Positions 8,508 to 19,793 of a stretch of 64,000 nt of DNA are shown piece after piece; within the stretch, counting starts at the first letter, position 1, and each line of letters opens with the position of its first letter. The stretch is from Paenibacillus sp. RUD330 (GTDB lineage: Bacteria; Bacillota; Bacilli; Paenibacillales; Paenibacillaceae). Where the stretch lies: the NCBI RefSeq assembly GCF_002243345.2, contig NZ_CP022655.2:3350501-3414500 (forward strand). The letters are read 5' to 3'. The notes beneath the pieces were generated by a model that saw only the letters and a program-made list of their open reading frames with translations, was not told the origin of the DNA and did not search any database. Position numbers and translations under genes: made by a program.

Positions 8508-9553
8508 GGCAGCCCCCGTCCTTCCCCGGCAATGGTCGTCCCGTCAGCTGGATCATGATCGCGGCTCCGGGCAAAGAGCGTCTTGATGACCTCTTCCATC
8601 GGCGGGTCCTCGATCGTCACATCGGCGATGCGCACGCTTCCCATGAGCCGGGACAGCACCGTTTCGATGTCGGTCCTCGTCAGATCGACGGATAGCTTCA
8701 GGACGCCTTCCTCCGCCTCCAGCAGCTCCGTTCCGGTCAAGCCTTGGATTCCCGCTCCCAGGCCCCGACCCTCTCCCGCCAGCCTGACCGTCACGGTCTT
8801 GTACCTCAGAATATCCCGCTTCAGCCTCTCCACGGGCCCGTCGACCATGATGCCCCCGTGATGGATGACGACGGCTCTGCGGCACAGCTTCTCGATGTCC
8901 CCCGCATCATGCGAGGTCAGAAAGACCGTCGTCCCTTCCTCCCGGTTCAGCTCCGCGATGAGGTCGCGGATCCGCTCCTTGATCATGACGTCGAGCCCGA
9001 TCGTCGGCTCGTCGAGGAACAGCAGCCGCGGCCCGTGCAGGAAGGAAGCGGCGATCTCGCAGCGCATCCTCTCTCCGAGCGACAGCTTCCGGACCGGGAC
9101 GTTCAGGTACGGACCGAGATCGAAGCGTTCGATGAGCGAGGCTTTCCGTCTCCGATAGACGTCGCGGTCCAGCTCGTAGATGCGGCTCATCAGCTCGAAC
9201 GTATCGCTCGGCGGCAAGTGGTACCACAGCTGCGATTTCTGCCCGAATACGGTGCCGATGAGATAAGCCAGGCGTCCGCGCTCCTGCCAGGGCGTATAGC
9301 CAAGCACCTTCGCCTCCCCGGAGGTCGGGTGCAGGATGCCGGTGAGCATCTTGATCGTCGTGGATTTGCCTGCGCCGTTCGGACCGAGGAACGCGATCGT
9401 TTCCCCTTCCTCCACCGCCAGATCGATTCCTTTCACCGCTTCCTTCTCTCCCCACTCCGGCTTCCAAAGCGAGCGGAAGCTTCCCCCGAGGCCAGGCTGC
9501 TTGCGCTTGACCATGAACGTTTTCTTCAGCCCTTCTGTCTCAAGCACCTTCAT
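8504..9553 (-). CDS. ABC-2 transporter ATP-binding protein
   Basis: 349 residues, long for an ATPase subunit because of a C-terminal extension of about 90 residues. Walker A 'GPNGAGKST' near residue 56, signature in the variant form 'LSLGERMRCE' near 160, Walker B 'LLFLDEPTIGLD' near 180, H-loop 'LTSHDAGD'. The 'GQKSQLWYHLPPSDTF' segment after Walker A and the 'LGERMRCE' signature are typical of the ATPases partnered with DUF990-type permeases. First gene of the operon, with 'AGGGGG' before the ATG. It powers export by the two downstream permeases at the cytoplasmic membrane. Confidence 0.9.
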   Translation of the reverse strand: MKVLETEGLKKTFMVKRKQPGLGGSFRSLWKPEWGEKEAVKGIDLAVEEGETIAFLGPNGAGKSTTIKMLTGILHPTSGEAKVLGYTPWQERGRLAYLIGTVFGQKSQLWYHLPPSDTFELMSRIYELDRDVYRRRKASLIERFDLGPYLNVPVRKLSLGERMRCEIAASFLHGPRLLFLDEPTIGLDVMIKERIRDLIAELNREEGTTVFLTSHDAGDIEKLCRRAVVIHHGGIMVDGPVERLKRDILRYKTVTVRLAGEGRGLGAGIQGLTGTELLEAEEGVLKLSVDLTRTDIETVLSRLMGSVRIADVTIEDPPMEEVIKTLFARSRDHDPADGTTIAGEGRGLP

Positions 9554-9620
9554 GTCCGACGCCCCCTTCTGTCTATGATTTCTGCTGGAATCTGGCCTTC
9601 AGTCCGGGAATGGATATAGC

Positions 9621-9684
9621 AAAAAAAGACCTCCGAAAAGCCGGCCTGACCAAGCAGGCGGAACTTTCCGAAGGTCTTTTATCC
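9621..9684 (-). terminator. Rho-independent terminator downstream of the TPR gene
   Basis: Long inverted repeat ('AAAAGACCTCCGAAAAG' against 'CTTTCCGAAGGTCTTTT', with a few wobble pairs) followed on the minus strand by a run of seven T. It is 154 nt past the TPR stop codon and just before the ABC-2 promoter region. Confidence 0.7.
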
Positions 9685-9790
9685 CTACGGTGTACACGGC
9701 CTATCGCGCCGCGGCGGTTTCGCTCGGTTCGGACGAAGAGAGGGCGCCTCATGGCGGCCCGTTTCCCGGATCCCTAGAAACCCTTCCGTT

Positions 9791-9808
9791 TGATGTAACA
9801 TATTACAT
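9791..9808. promoter_or_regulatory. Near-palindrome of unknown function
   Basis: 'ATGTAACATATTACAT' has 6-bp arms (ATGTAA/TTACAT) around a 4-nt centre, within the otherwise featureless 9685-9837 stretch past the TPR gene. The shape suits a dimeric repressor, but the site is downstream of the nearest gene. Confidence 0.3.
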
Positions 9809-9837
9809 GGCAAAAAACGGAACGTAAAGCCTTTTTT

Positions 9838-10335
9838 TCAATTCCAAACCTGATCCAATTTGTCGGAATAGAAGCTCAATGCCCGCCCATACGAAGAAAT
9901 CCCCTCGTCGGAGCTCGTCTCGGCCAGCTCCACGAGCAGCAGCTCCATCGCCTCCGCATGAAGGCCGAGATTATGCAGGGCCATCGCCAAAAACACGTTG
10001 AATTCCCGCCGCTGCGGGTACTTCGCCGCAGCCTCCCGGAGCAGCTTCTCCGATTCCTCGTACCGGCCAAGCGTCCTCAGCGTGCTGCCGAGGCCGAGCC
10101 TCGCGCCTGCGTCATCCTCTGCGGGCAGGCCGAGCGACAGCGCCTTCTCGTAGAGCGGCGCCGCCTCCGACTCCAGTCCCAGCGAATCATGGGTCCAGGC
10201 GAGCTGATACCATACCTGCGCGTCCTCGGGATGCGCTTCCGCCAGCTTGGCGATCAGGAGGCGCGCCTTCTCGGCGTCGCCTCCTGATCGCAGGGATACG
10301 GCTTCCTGCAGCCTGTCCGCAAGGTTCAGCTCCAT
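9838..10335 (-). CDS. Tetratricopeptide repeat protein
   Basis: 165 residues from the ATG at 10335, which has 'AGGAGG' 8 nt upstream; the ATG at 10380 would add 15 residues and lacks a ribosome site. It contains three to four TPR-like helix pairs: 'AQVWYQLAWTHDSLGLESEA', then 'ARLGLGSTLRTLGRYEESEK', then 'VFLAMALHNLGLHAEAME'. Such domains mediate protein contacts in the cytosol. The family is common in Bacilli as a small stand-alone protein. It may be read through from the ankyrin gene, which ends 73 nt upstream with no terminator between them. Confidence 0.85.
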   Translation of the reverse strand: MELNLADRLQEAVSLRSGGDAEKARLLIAKLAEAHPEDAQVWYQLAWTHDSLGLESEAAPLYEKALSLGLPAEDDAGARLGLGSTLRTLGRYEESEKLLREAAAKYPQRREFNVFLAMALHNLGLHAEAMELLLVELAETSSDEGISSYGRALSFYSDKLDQVWN

Positions 10336-10408
10336 TCCCGCCGCCTCCTGACTATTTTCCATGGATGAGTTCATTTTCATATCCGCAGATGCCGTTCAAC
10401 CAGCCGCC

Positions 10409-11752
10409 TTACGCTTGCTTGGCGGCTCCCTCCAGCAGAGCGATCATGTCCGCATTCTCGATGGCCTTGGCATATTCAAGCGGGGTTTCCTCCGCGCTTG
10501 GATAGACTTTGTTCGGGTCGGCGCCGGCTGCAAGCAGCAGCTTGGCGATTTCCAGGCTGTCCGCGCCGACAGCCTCGTAGAGGGAATTGTCGCGCTTCGG
10601 ATCCGCTCCGTACTGCAGCAGCAGCTTCACGACGGCCGGATCGGGGTCATAAGCTACGGACGCTCCGTACTCATCCTCGTCGTACATCGTACGGCTGGCA
10701 TTTTCCAGCGGGGTGTAGTCCTGGGAAGCATCGCAGTTGCAATCGTTGGCATCCGCGCCGCTCTTGAGAAGCAGCTCCACCATGGAAGGCATGCGCTTGC
10801 CGTCCTTGTCCACCGCCGTCGTCGCCGCGATGAGCGGCGGGAAAAAATCGCCCGCATCGTCAGCCTTGACGCTGGCGCCCGCCTTCAGCAGCTCCGTCAC
10901 GATAGAGGCTCTGCCCAAGAGGATGGCATGCCACAGAACGGAGCCGTAAGCCTTTTCCAGGGCCGGAATATCCGGCTTGTAGCTGAGCAGAAGCTTCACG
11001 GTCGCCAGATCCGCCTCTTCCGTCGTCTCCGCATATCCCGTCGCGGTGAACTTGTACGGATAGGAGACGACATCGAACACCGTCACCGTCTGGCCGTTCT
11101 CGTCCAGATCGGCGGTCTGGACGGATGCTCCCTGATCGAGGAAAAAGCGGATCATCTCCTCGTTGCGGAATCCGACGCTGTTCAGTACCGGCGCCTTGCT
11201 CTGCGCGATCTTCCAGCCCTCCGCCATCAGTCCCTTGAGACCGGCGATATCCTGCTTGAAGACGTAGCCGTTGGCGTATCCGTCCAGCTCAAGCTGAAGC
11301 TCCTCCGCTGTCTGGCTCGTGATCGTCACGAGGGACTTGGAGGCGTTCCAGCTGACATGCGCTCCAAGCGCTTCGCCGACAAAGCGCAGAGGAACGAGCG
11401 TCCGCCCCTTCAGCACGACGGAGCGCTGGGCCAGCGTTACTTTTTGGCCGTTGATTACCGCCGTCTTCTCGCCGATCGTCAGAACGACGGTTTTGCGGCC
11501 TTTGACCGCCGTGATTTTTTTGCCCGACACGGTCAGCTTCGCTCCGAGTCCTTCGAAAATGCCCCGCAGCGGGACCATCGTGGAGCCTTCCAGCATGATC
11601 GGAGACTGATCGTATTTCTGCAGAGCTCCGTCCAAGGTTACGCTGATGGGAGCTTTCGCTGCCGATGCTGCCGGCGCGAAGCCCGCTGCCCCGGTCGCCA
11701 GCAACGCGGATGCCAGCAAAATTCCGGCCGTTCGTGTGAATTTGTTTGCCAT
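10409..11752 (-). CDS. Exported copper amine oxidase-like N-domain / ankyrin-repeat protein
   Basis: 447 residues from the ATG at 11752 (GGGGG 8 nt upstream; earlier in-frame ATG and TTG codons overlap the ribosome site). Signal peptide of about 31 residues ends in an AxA site ('APAASAA'). Residues 35-145 form a copper-amine-oxidase N-terminal (stalk) domain, seen as the paired 'STMVPLRGIFEGLGA' and 'RTLVPLRFVGEALGAHVSW'. From about 190 to the end there are about six ankyrin helices: 'MIRFFLDQGASV', 'TVKLLLSYKP', 'IVTELLKAGASV', 'MVELLLKSGADAND', 'VVKLLLQYGADP', 'EIAKLLLAAGADPN'. No enzymatic centre. It probably acts as a wall-associated binding protein; the ligand is unknown. Confidence 0.88.
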   Translation of the reverse strand: MANKFTRTAGILLASALLATGAAGFAPAASAAKAPISVTLDGALQKYDQSPIMLEGSTMVPLRGIFEGLGAKLTVSGKKITAVKGRKTVVLTIGEKTAVINGQKVTLAQRSVVLKGRTLVPLRFVGEALGAHVSWNASKSLVTITSQTAEELQLELDGYANGYVFKQDIAGLKGLMAEGWKIAQSKAPVLNSVGFRNEEMIRFFLDQGASVQTADLDENGQTVTVFDVVSYPYKFTATGYAETTEEADLATVKLLLSYKPDIPALEKAYGSVLWHAILLGRASIVTELLKAGASVKADDAGDFFPPLIAATTAVDKDGKRMPSMVELLLKSGADANDCNCDASQDYTPLENASRTMYDEDEYGASVAYDPDPAVVKLLLQYGADPKRDNSLYEAVGADSLEIAKLLLAAGADPNKVYPSAEETPLEYAKAIENADMIALLEGAAKQA

Positions 11753-11808
11753 GTCCATATCCCCCAACTTATGTCGATTATTCCTCTATCTCTGGAAACT
11801 CCCAATCT

Positions 11809-11837
11809 ATTATCGGCGGTTATAGGGGAAAAGTCTA
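11809..11837 (-). promoter_or_regulatory. Possible sigma-A promoter of the ankyrin gene
   Basis: -10 'GATAAT' (11809-11814), 17-nt spacer, -35 'TAGACT' (11832-11837), 57 nt before the start codon. Confidence 0.45.
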
Positions 11838-11875
11838 TTGAAATATAAAGAGTCATTATTCGACATGAATACGAT

Positions 11876-12346
11876 CTACAAATCCATCGAAAACCGGATC
11901 ATATCGCGCAGAACCATCCCGTTCTCAATGATCTCCTCCTCGTAATGCCGGATGAAGAAATCGCGGTCCACGCCGGTTATCCGGAATCCGCATTTCTGAT
12001 ACAGCGCGATCTGGCCGATGCCCGTGCTGCCCGTGCCCACCTCGATCGTCGCCATGCCGATTTGCCGAGCGCGTTCGACGGCATGAAGCACGAGCTTCTT
12101 GCCGATGCCGCGTCCCTGATAGGACTCGGAGACGGCCACGTTGACGAGCTCCGCCGTCGCCGGACGGGTTCGGATCAGGACATACACCCCGATGGGGATA
12201 TGCGCCTCTTCATCTTCCAGCACCCAGCACTCCCCGCGCGGGACATAATCCTCGACGAGATCCCTGTCGGGATCGGCAAGCAGCAGCAGCTCCAGAGGGA
12301 GCGGCTCTCCCGGCATCAAACGCCTGATCGATTTCATGCTTTCCAA
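11876..12346 (-). CDS. GNAT-family N-acetyltransferase
   Basis: 156 residues. The acetyl-CoA-binding motif A is clear: 'LVNVAVSESYQGRGIGKKL' at about 67-85, followed by motif B with 'ALYQKCGFRITGVDRDFF'. The layout resembles the YvbK-type small GNATs. The substrate amine cannot be predicted. A TTG start at 12346 is chosen since 'GGGAGG' lies 8 nt before it; the ATG nine nt downstream would have a 17-nt spacing. It overlaps the previous gene by 13 nt, so it is the third gene of the unit that begins at 13745. Confidence 0.87.
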   Translation of the reverse strand: MESMKSIRRLMPGEPLPLELLLLADPDRDLVEDYVPRGECWVLEDEEAHIPIGVYVLIRTRPATAELVNVAVSESYQGRGIGKKLVLHAVERARQIGMATIEVGTGSTGIGQIALYQKCGFRITGVDRDFFIRHYEEEIIENGMVLRDMIRFSMDL

Positions 12347-12939
12347 TCGATGTTCCTCCCTTTCCCTCCATCGTCCCCGGGCGGCAGCTTGGCCAGCCGG
12401 AACGGGATCCGCAGCAGCAGGAATTCAAGCAGAAGCAAAAAGACGATAAAGGCGCCGAATGCCAGCAGCCAGTCCCCATCGTTGAAGTTGAGCAGACACG
12501 GATACGCCGCGAGCTGCAGGACGCTGCAGGTCAGATAGAGCTTGCCGCGCCAGGAGATGGATGCCGCCAGCTCGAAGGCTCCGGCATCCTTGGCCAGCGC
12601 CAGGAAGCCCTGGATCATCCAATAGGCCATCAGCGTATGGATCAGCGCCAGGCCTTGGCCGTACAGATGCATGCCGAGCGGAACCGCAGCGAAGTCCGTC
12701 AGCGTGTCCGACGGAACAACCAGATCCGGCAGCGACAGGAGAGCCAGACCAACAGCGACGGCTCTCGCTTTGGCGAAGACCTTGCCGCTCTGCGCCAGAG
12801 CTCCGAGAGCCGACGCCGCCATCAGATAACCGATGAAGTCGGGCAGCACATCGATCGTTCCGAGCCGAATGTCGATGAGGATCAAGGCAAGGCCCCAGCC
12901 GAGACGGCGCAGCGGAGTCATGAGCCTGGCGTCAATCAT
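12334..12939 (-). CDS. Polytopic membrane protein, function unknown
   Basis: 201 residues from the ATG at 12939, which has 'GGAGG' 7 nt upstream and overlaps the stop of the previous gene as ATGA. About five hydrophobic segments: 'GLALILIDIRL', 'FIGYLMAASALGALA', 'AVAVGLALLSLPDLVV', 'YLTCSVLQLAAYPCLL' and 'LLAFGAFIVFLLLLEFLLL'. No conserved catalytic motif was recognised. The early 'DVLPDFIGYLMAASAL' stretch resembles small uncharacterised integral membrane proteins widespread in Bacilli. It is coupled on both sides to neighbours, suggesting that the three proteins are made together. Confidence 0.75.
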   Translation of the reverse strand: MIDARLMTPLRRLGWGLALILIDIRLGTIDVLPDFIGYLMAASALGALAQSGKVFAKARAVAVGLALLSLPDLVVPSDTLTDFAAVPLGMHLYGQGLALIHTLMAYWMIQGFLALAKDAGAFELAASISWRGKLYLTCSVLQLAAYPCLLNFNDGDWLLAFGAFIVFLLLLEFLLLRIPFRLAKLPPGDDGGKGRNIDWKA

Positions 12940-13745
12940 GGCTTCGCCTCCATTCGTACGACAGCGCGGACTTGGGCTTCGGTCAAATAGAGACTGAACT
13001 GGATCAAGTACGTATCGATCCGCTCCGTTCCGTCCGAGGCTCGCGACCTGATCGTGATCCATGGCTTGAACACGGTCGGAAGTCCGGCAGCCGGGTCCTG
13101 TTCGCCCCACCGATAGTCCACTCGCAGGGACGTGCCCTGCGGGAAGCTCTCCGGCAGCCGGATCGGATCGAGCTCGCCGGCGCCCGGCATCAACGCTTTC
13201 AGCTCGTAGGTCAGCAACGGTTTGTATTTGTCGCTGATGCTCGTCTCAACCTCCTCGACCACGACATCCCTTCTCAAGCGTCCGCTTAGAAATCCCGAGC
13301 CGTCGCTGCTTCCGCCCGAGGAGTTGAAATTCAGCGCCCCATTCCCTTCTCCCTCCCCATCCTTCACTTCGATCATGCCGATCGGCACTTTCTTCGGAAG
13401 TCCTTCATTGTAATAGACGGTCGCCTCTGTATAGATGCCGGGTTGCAGATCGCCTTCGGCATGGCCTGCGGCATGAATGAAGGTCTGATGGGAAAAGCTC
13501 TGCCACTCGGTCAAATCAAACCGGAGCGTCGGCAGCGATTCGATTTGGATGGCCGTCACTTTTTTTCCTGCGTTCTTGTTTTGCAAATAGAAGAGATCGA
13601 CCATGCCGCCCTTGCTGGCGGTCACGATTTCATGATTCATGAACAGCGGCTCCTGCAGCTGGCCGCTCCGATAGTATAGGATATTGCCGACCCAGCTGCC
13701 TGCGATCAGGACCGCGATGATTCCGGCAAGCATTTTGGCTTTCAC
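12936..13745 (-). CDS. Membrane-anchored extracytoplasmic protein, function unknown
   Basis: 269 residues from a GTG at 13745 with 'AAGGGGG' about 10 nt upstream. A single N-terminal hydrophobic segment (about residues 5-22, 'MLAGIIAVLIAGSWVGNIL') should anchor it, with the remainder outside. The body is rich in beta-strand-like stretches. A glycine/serine/asparagine linker at about 135-155 ('FNSSGGSSDGSGFLSGR') divides it into two halves of similar size. No family recognised. First gene of a three-gene unit with the membrane protein and the GNAT enzyme. Confidence 0.72.
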   Translation of the reverse strand: MKAKMLAGIIAVLIAGSWVGNILYYRSGQLQEPLFMNHEIVTASKGGMVDLFYLQNKNAGKKVTAIQIESLPTLRFDLTEWQSFSHQTFIHAAGHAEGDLQPGIYTEATVYYNEGLPKKVPIGMIEVKDGEGEGNGALNFNSSGGSSDGSGFLSGRLRRDVVVEEVETSISDKYKPLLTYELKALMPGAGELDPIRLPESFPQGTSLRVDYRWGEQDPAAGLPTVFKPWITIRSRASDGTERIDTYLIQFSLYLTEAQVRAVVRMEAKP

Positions 13746-13861
13746 TTCGCTTTGCCACCCCCTTCAGCAGTTTAGCAGAGACGATTGGGAATGTCTTCCT
13801 TATTATGCGTTCTCATGCCGTTCCAGTTGTTCCGCTTCAGCCTTCTTAAGCCCTGCCCGAC

Positions 13862-13898
13862 AAAAAAAGCCGGCGCCGCATGTTCGCGGAGCCGGCCT
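13862..13898 (-). terminator. Rho-independent terminator at the end of the pyr operon
   Basis: GC-rich stem (GCCGGC at 13869-13874 with GCCGGC at 13891-13896, plus inner CCGCG pairing) followed on the minus strand by seven T (13868-13862), 26 nt past the pyrE stop. Confidence 0.88.
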
Positions 13899-13923
13899 GA
13901 TTGCTTCGTTTCAACCTTTGCCC

Positions 13924-14571
13924 TTACTTCCCGTATCCTTGCGGATCCTCGCGCCAAGCCTTCAGCGAGTCGATCTGTCCGCTCCGGACGACGCCGCGTT
14001 CGGCGGCAACGTCGATGAGCGCCGAATAGCTGCTCAGCGTCTCCAGCGGCACGGATGCCTCGGCGAAGGCATCGGATGCCTGCTTGAACTGATAGGTGAA
14101 GATGGCCAGGACGGCCAGCACTTCGGCTCCGGCTTCCCGGACCGCTTGCGCGGCCTTGAGCGAGCTGCCGCCTGTCGAGATCAGATCCTCGATGACGACG
14201 ACCTTCTGTCCTGCGGCGATCCGGCCTTCGATCAGGTTCTGCTTGCCATGCCCCTTGGCCTTGTCGCGGATGTAGGACATCGGCAGGTTCAGCTTCTGCG
14301 CTGCCCAGGCCGCATGCGGGATGCCGGCCGTCGCGGTGCCCGCGATCGCATCCGCATCGGGGTAGTTGCGGCGGATGACAGCGGCGAAGCCCTCGGCGAT
14401 CAGCTCGCGGATTTCCGGGTAGGACATCGTCAGGCGGTTGTCGCAGTAGATCGGCGATTTCAGCCCGGAGGTCCAGGTGAACGGCTCCTCGGGACGAAGC
14501 GCTACGGCTCCGATCTCCAGCAGCTTGGCGGCGATTTCCCGCGGAAGGCTTTCCAGTTGGATCGTGCTCAT
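13924..14571 (-). CDS. pyrE: Orotate phosphoribosyltransferase
   Basis: 215 residues. Converts orotate and PRPP to orotidine 5'-monophosphate and PPi, step five of UMP synthesis. The PRPP-binding motif is complete: 'KVVVIEDLISTGGSSL' at about 118-133. 'YIRDKAKGHGKQNLIEG' forms the flexible catalytic loop, with the Lys and His that close over the active site. The start ATG overlaps the pyrF stop as ATGA (14568-14571), so the two are translationally coupled. Last gene of the operon, followed by a terminator. Confidence 0.97.
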   Translation of the reverse strand: MSTIQLESLPREIAAKLLEIGAVALRPEEPFTWTSGLKSPIYCDNRLTMSYPEIRELIAEGFAAVIRRNYPDADAIAGTATAGIPHAAWAAQKLNLPMSYIRDKAKGHGKQNLIEGRIAAGQKVVVIEDLISTGGSSLKAAQAVREAGAEVLAVLAIFTYQFKQASDAFAEASVPLETLSSYSALIDVAAERGVVRSGQIDSLKAWREDPQGYGK

Positions 14572-15314
14572 GGCTTGATCAGCTCCTCGATAATGGATTC
14601 AATGGCGGCGCGCGGATCTGCGGCCTTCGTGATCGGACGTCCGACGACCATGTAATCGGTTCCTGCCCGAAGCGCCTCGGACGGCGTCATGACGCGGCTT
14701 TGGTCGCCGATGTCGGCGCCGGACGGACGGATTCCGGGCGTCACCGTCTGGAATGTCGGCCCGCAGAAGTCCTTGACCAGCGTCACCTCGTGCGGCGAGG
14801 CGACGACTCCGTCGAGGCCCGAAGCGATGGCCAGCAGCGCATAGCGCTTGACCGCCTCCTCCATCGAGCCGAGGATGCCGATTTCGTCGTTGAGCATCTC
14901 CAGGCTTGTGCTGGTCAGCTGCGTCACGGCGATGACCGTCGGCCGCGCCAGCGTGGAATCGGCATCCAGCGCCTCGTCGACTCCGTCCATCGCCGCCTCC
15001 ATCATGTCGCGGCCGCCGGCCGCATGGACGTTGAACATGTCGACGCCGAGGCGGGTGACGCTGTTCGCTCCGCCTTTGATCGTGTTCGGAATATCATGCA
15101 TCTTCACGTCCAGGAACACTTTGTAGCCGCGCCGCTTCAGGCTGCGGACGAAGTCCGGACCCGCCGCATAGAACAGCTGCATGCCTACTTTCATATAACA
15201 AGGAATGCCTTCAAGCGCCGCCAGCAGCTTCTCGGCCGAAGCCGCGTCCGGGTAATCCAGCGCGACCATTACCTTGCCCGCCGCCTGCTCGCGGCTCAAC
15301 GTTTGTACGCTCAT
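14568..15314 (-). CDS. pyrF: Orotidine 5'-phosphate decarboxylase
   Basis: 248 residues. Decarboxylates OMP to UMP, the last step of the pathway. The N-terminal 'VMVALDYPDAASAEKLL' and the catalytic 'FLDVKMHDIPNT' (Asp-x-Lys-x-x-Asp, about 66-77) are both present, with the phosphate-gripping 'VVGRPITKAADP' near the C-terminus. A TIM-barrel enzyme, cytosolic dimer. 'GAGGAGGAG' lies just before the ATG. It is separated from carB by 122 nt that hold a stem-loop but no U-tract, so read-through is expected. Confidence 0.97.
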   Translation of the reverse strand: MSVQTLSREQAAGKVMVALDYPDAASAEKLLAALEGIPCYMKVGMQLFYAAGPDFVRSLKRRGYKVFLDVKMHDIPNTIKGGANSVTRLGVDMFNVHAAGGRDMMEAAMDGVDEALDADSTLARPTVIAVTQLTSTSLEMLNDEIGILGSMEEAVKRYALLAIASGLDGVVASPHEVTLVKDFCGPTFQTVTPGIRPSGADIGDQSRVMTPSEALRAGTDYMVVGRPITKAADPRAAIESIIEELIKP

Positions 15315-15334
15315 GGGTGCTCCTCCTCAACGTA

Positions 15335-15425
15335 TAGTACGGACATAGAGAACGGCCATCCGCCGCAGCCCTGAGCCGGAACCGCCTTGGGAGGCGTTCC
15401 GGCGCAAAGCCGCGGAGCTGGCCGT
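15335..15425 (-). other. carB-pyrF intergenic stem-loop
   Basis: The 122-nt gap contains nested inverted repeats (GCCGGAAC...GTTCCGGC inside ACGGCCA...TGGCCGT). There is no U-tract and no match to the PyrR loop consensus, so I read it as an RNA-processing or stability element within the operon. Confidence 0.5.
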
Positions 15426-15436
15426 ACCTGATGGAA

Positions 15437-18635
<3,199 letters not shown>

Positions 18636-18649
<14 letters not shown>

Positions 18650-19781
18650 ACAGCAGCTCTCCTTTGGACGCATCCGACAGCTGGGCTTGGCGCGGTCTGG
18701 ACGGGTTGTTGCGGCGGTGGGCGCGGATCATCTCCAGGAACTCGTCGAACAGGTAGCTGGAATCGAACGGCCCGGGAGCCGCCTCCGGATGGTATTGGAC
18801 CGAGAAAGCCGGATATTCGTTATGCTTGAGGCCTTCGATCGTTTTGTCGTTGTTGTTGATATGGGTCACGGTCAGCTGCGTGCCGGCGATCGACGCCTCG
18901 GGCACGGTGTAGCCGTGGTTCTGGCTCGTAATGTAGCAGCGGCCGGAAGCAAGCTCCTTGACGGGATGGTTGCCGCCGCGATGGCCGAACTTCAGCTTCT
19001 CGGTGTCTGCTCCGCAGGCGAGGGCGAACAGCTGATGGCCCAGGCAGATGCCGAAGATCGGGAACTCGCCGAGCAGCTGCCTCACGGTCTCCACCGCGTA
19101 AGGAACGTCCTGCGGATCCCCGGGACCGTTGGACAGCTGGATGCCGTCCGGGTTCAGGCGGCGGATCGTCTCCGCGGACGTGTCATGCGGCACGACGACG
19201 ACGTCGCAGCCGCGCTTGGTCAGCTCGCGCAGGATGCCGCTCTTGGCGCCGAAGTCGATGAGCACGATGCGCTCGCCGAAGCCGGGGCTCGTGAACACCT
19301 GCTTCGTCGACGTGCGGGCGACCTGGTCGGTCATCAGGGATGCGCCGGTCAGCTGCTCGACGATCGCCTCGACGCGCTCGCTGCCCGTCGTGATCATGCC
19401 CTTCATCGTGCCGAAGTGGCGCAGCTTGCGGGTGAGCATCCGGGTGTCGATCTCGCTGATCGCCGGGATGCCATGCTCCTTGAGCAGCCAGTCCAGGGAT
19501 ACCTGGGCGCGCCAGTTGCTCGGCACCGGCTCGTGGCGCCGCACCGCGAAGCCGTGGATGAAGGGAGCGACCGTCTCGAAGTCGTCGCGGGTGATGCCGT
19601 AGTTGCCGATGAGCGGGTACGTCATCGTGACGATCTGGCCGCAGTAGGACGGATCGGACAGAACCTCCTGGTAGCCTGTGATGCCTGTATTGAAAACAAC
19701 CTCGCCGGGTTTGGATGTATTGGCGCCGAACGACTGGCCCGCAAATACGGTTCCGTCCTCAAGTATCAGTCTAGCTTGCAT
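18636..19781 (-). CDS. carA: Carbamoyl-phosphate synthase small subunit
   Basis: 381 residues. The glutamine amidotransferase subunit: hydrolyses glutamine and channels ammonia to CarB. The N-terminal CPSase domain has '[17 protein letters not shown]'. The class-I GATase domain has the nucleophile Cys in '[12 protein letters not shown]' and the His-Glu pair in '[10 protein letters not shown]'. ATG at 19781 preceded by 'AAGGAG' with a 9-nt spacing; a GTG nine nt upstream overlaps the ribosome site and is unlikely. pyrC ends 12 nt upstream. Confidence 0.97.
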
Positions 19782-19793
19782 CCGTATCACTCC

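Noticed and set aside
15315-15436. Second PyrR attenuator between carB and pyrF
   Set aside because: A stem-loop exists, but neither the PyrR loop consensus nor a U-tract is present.
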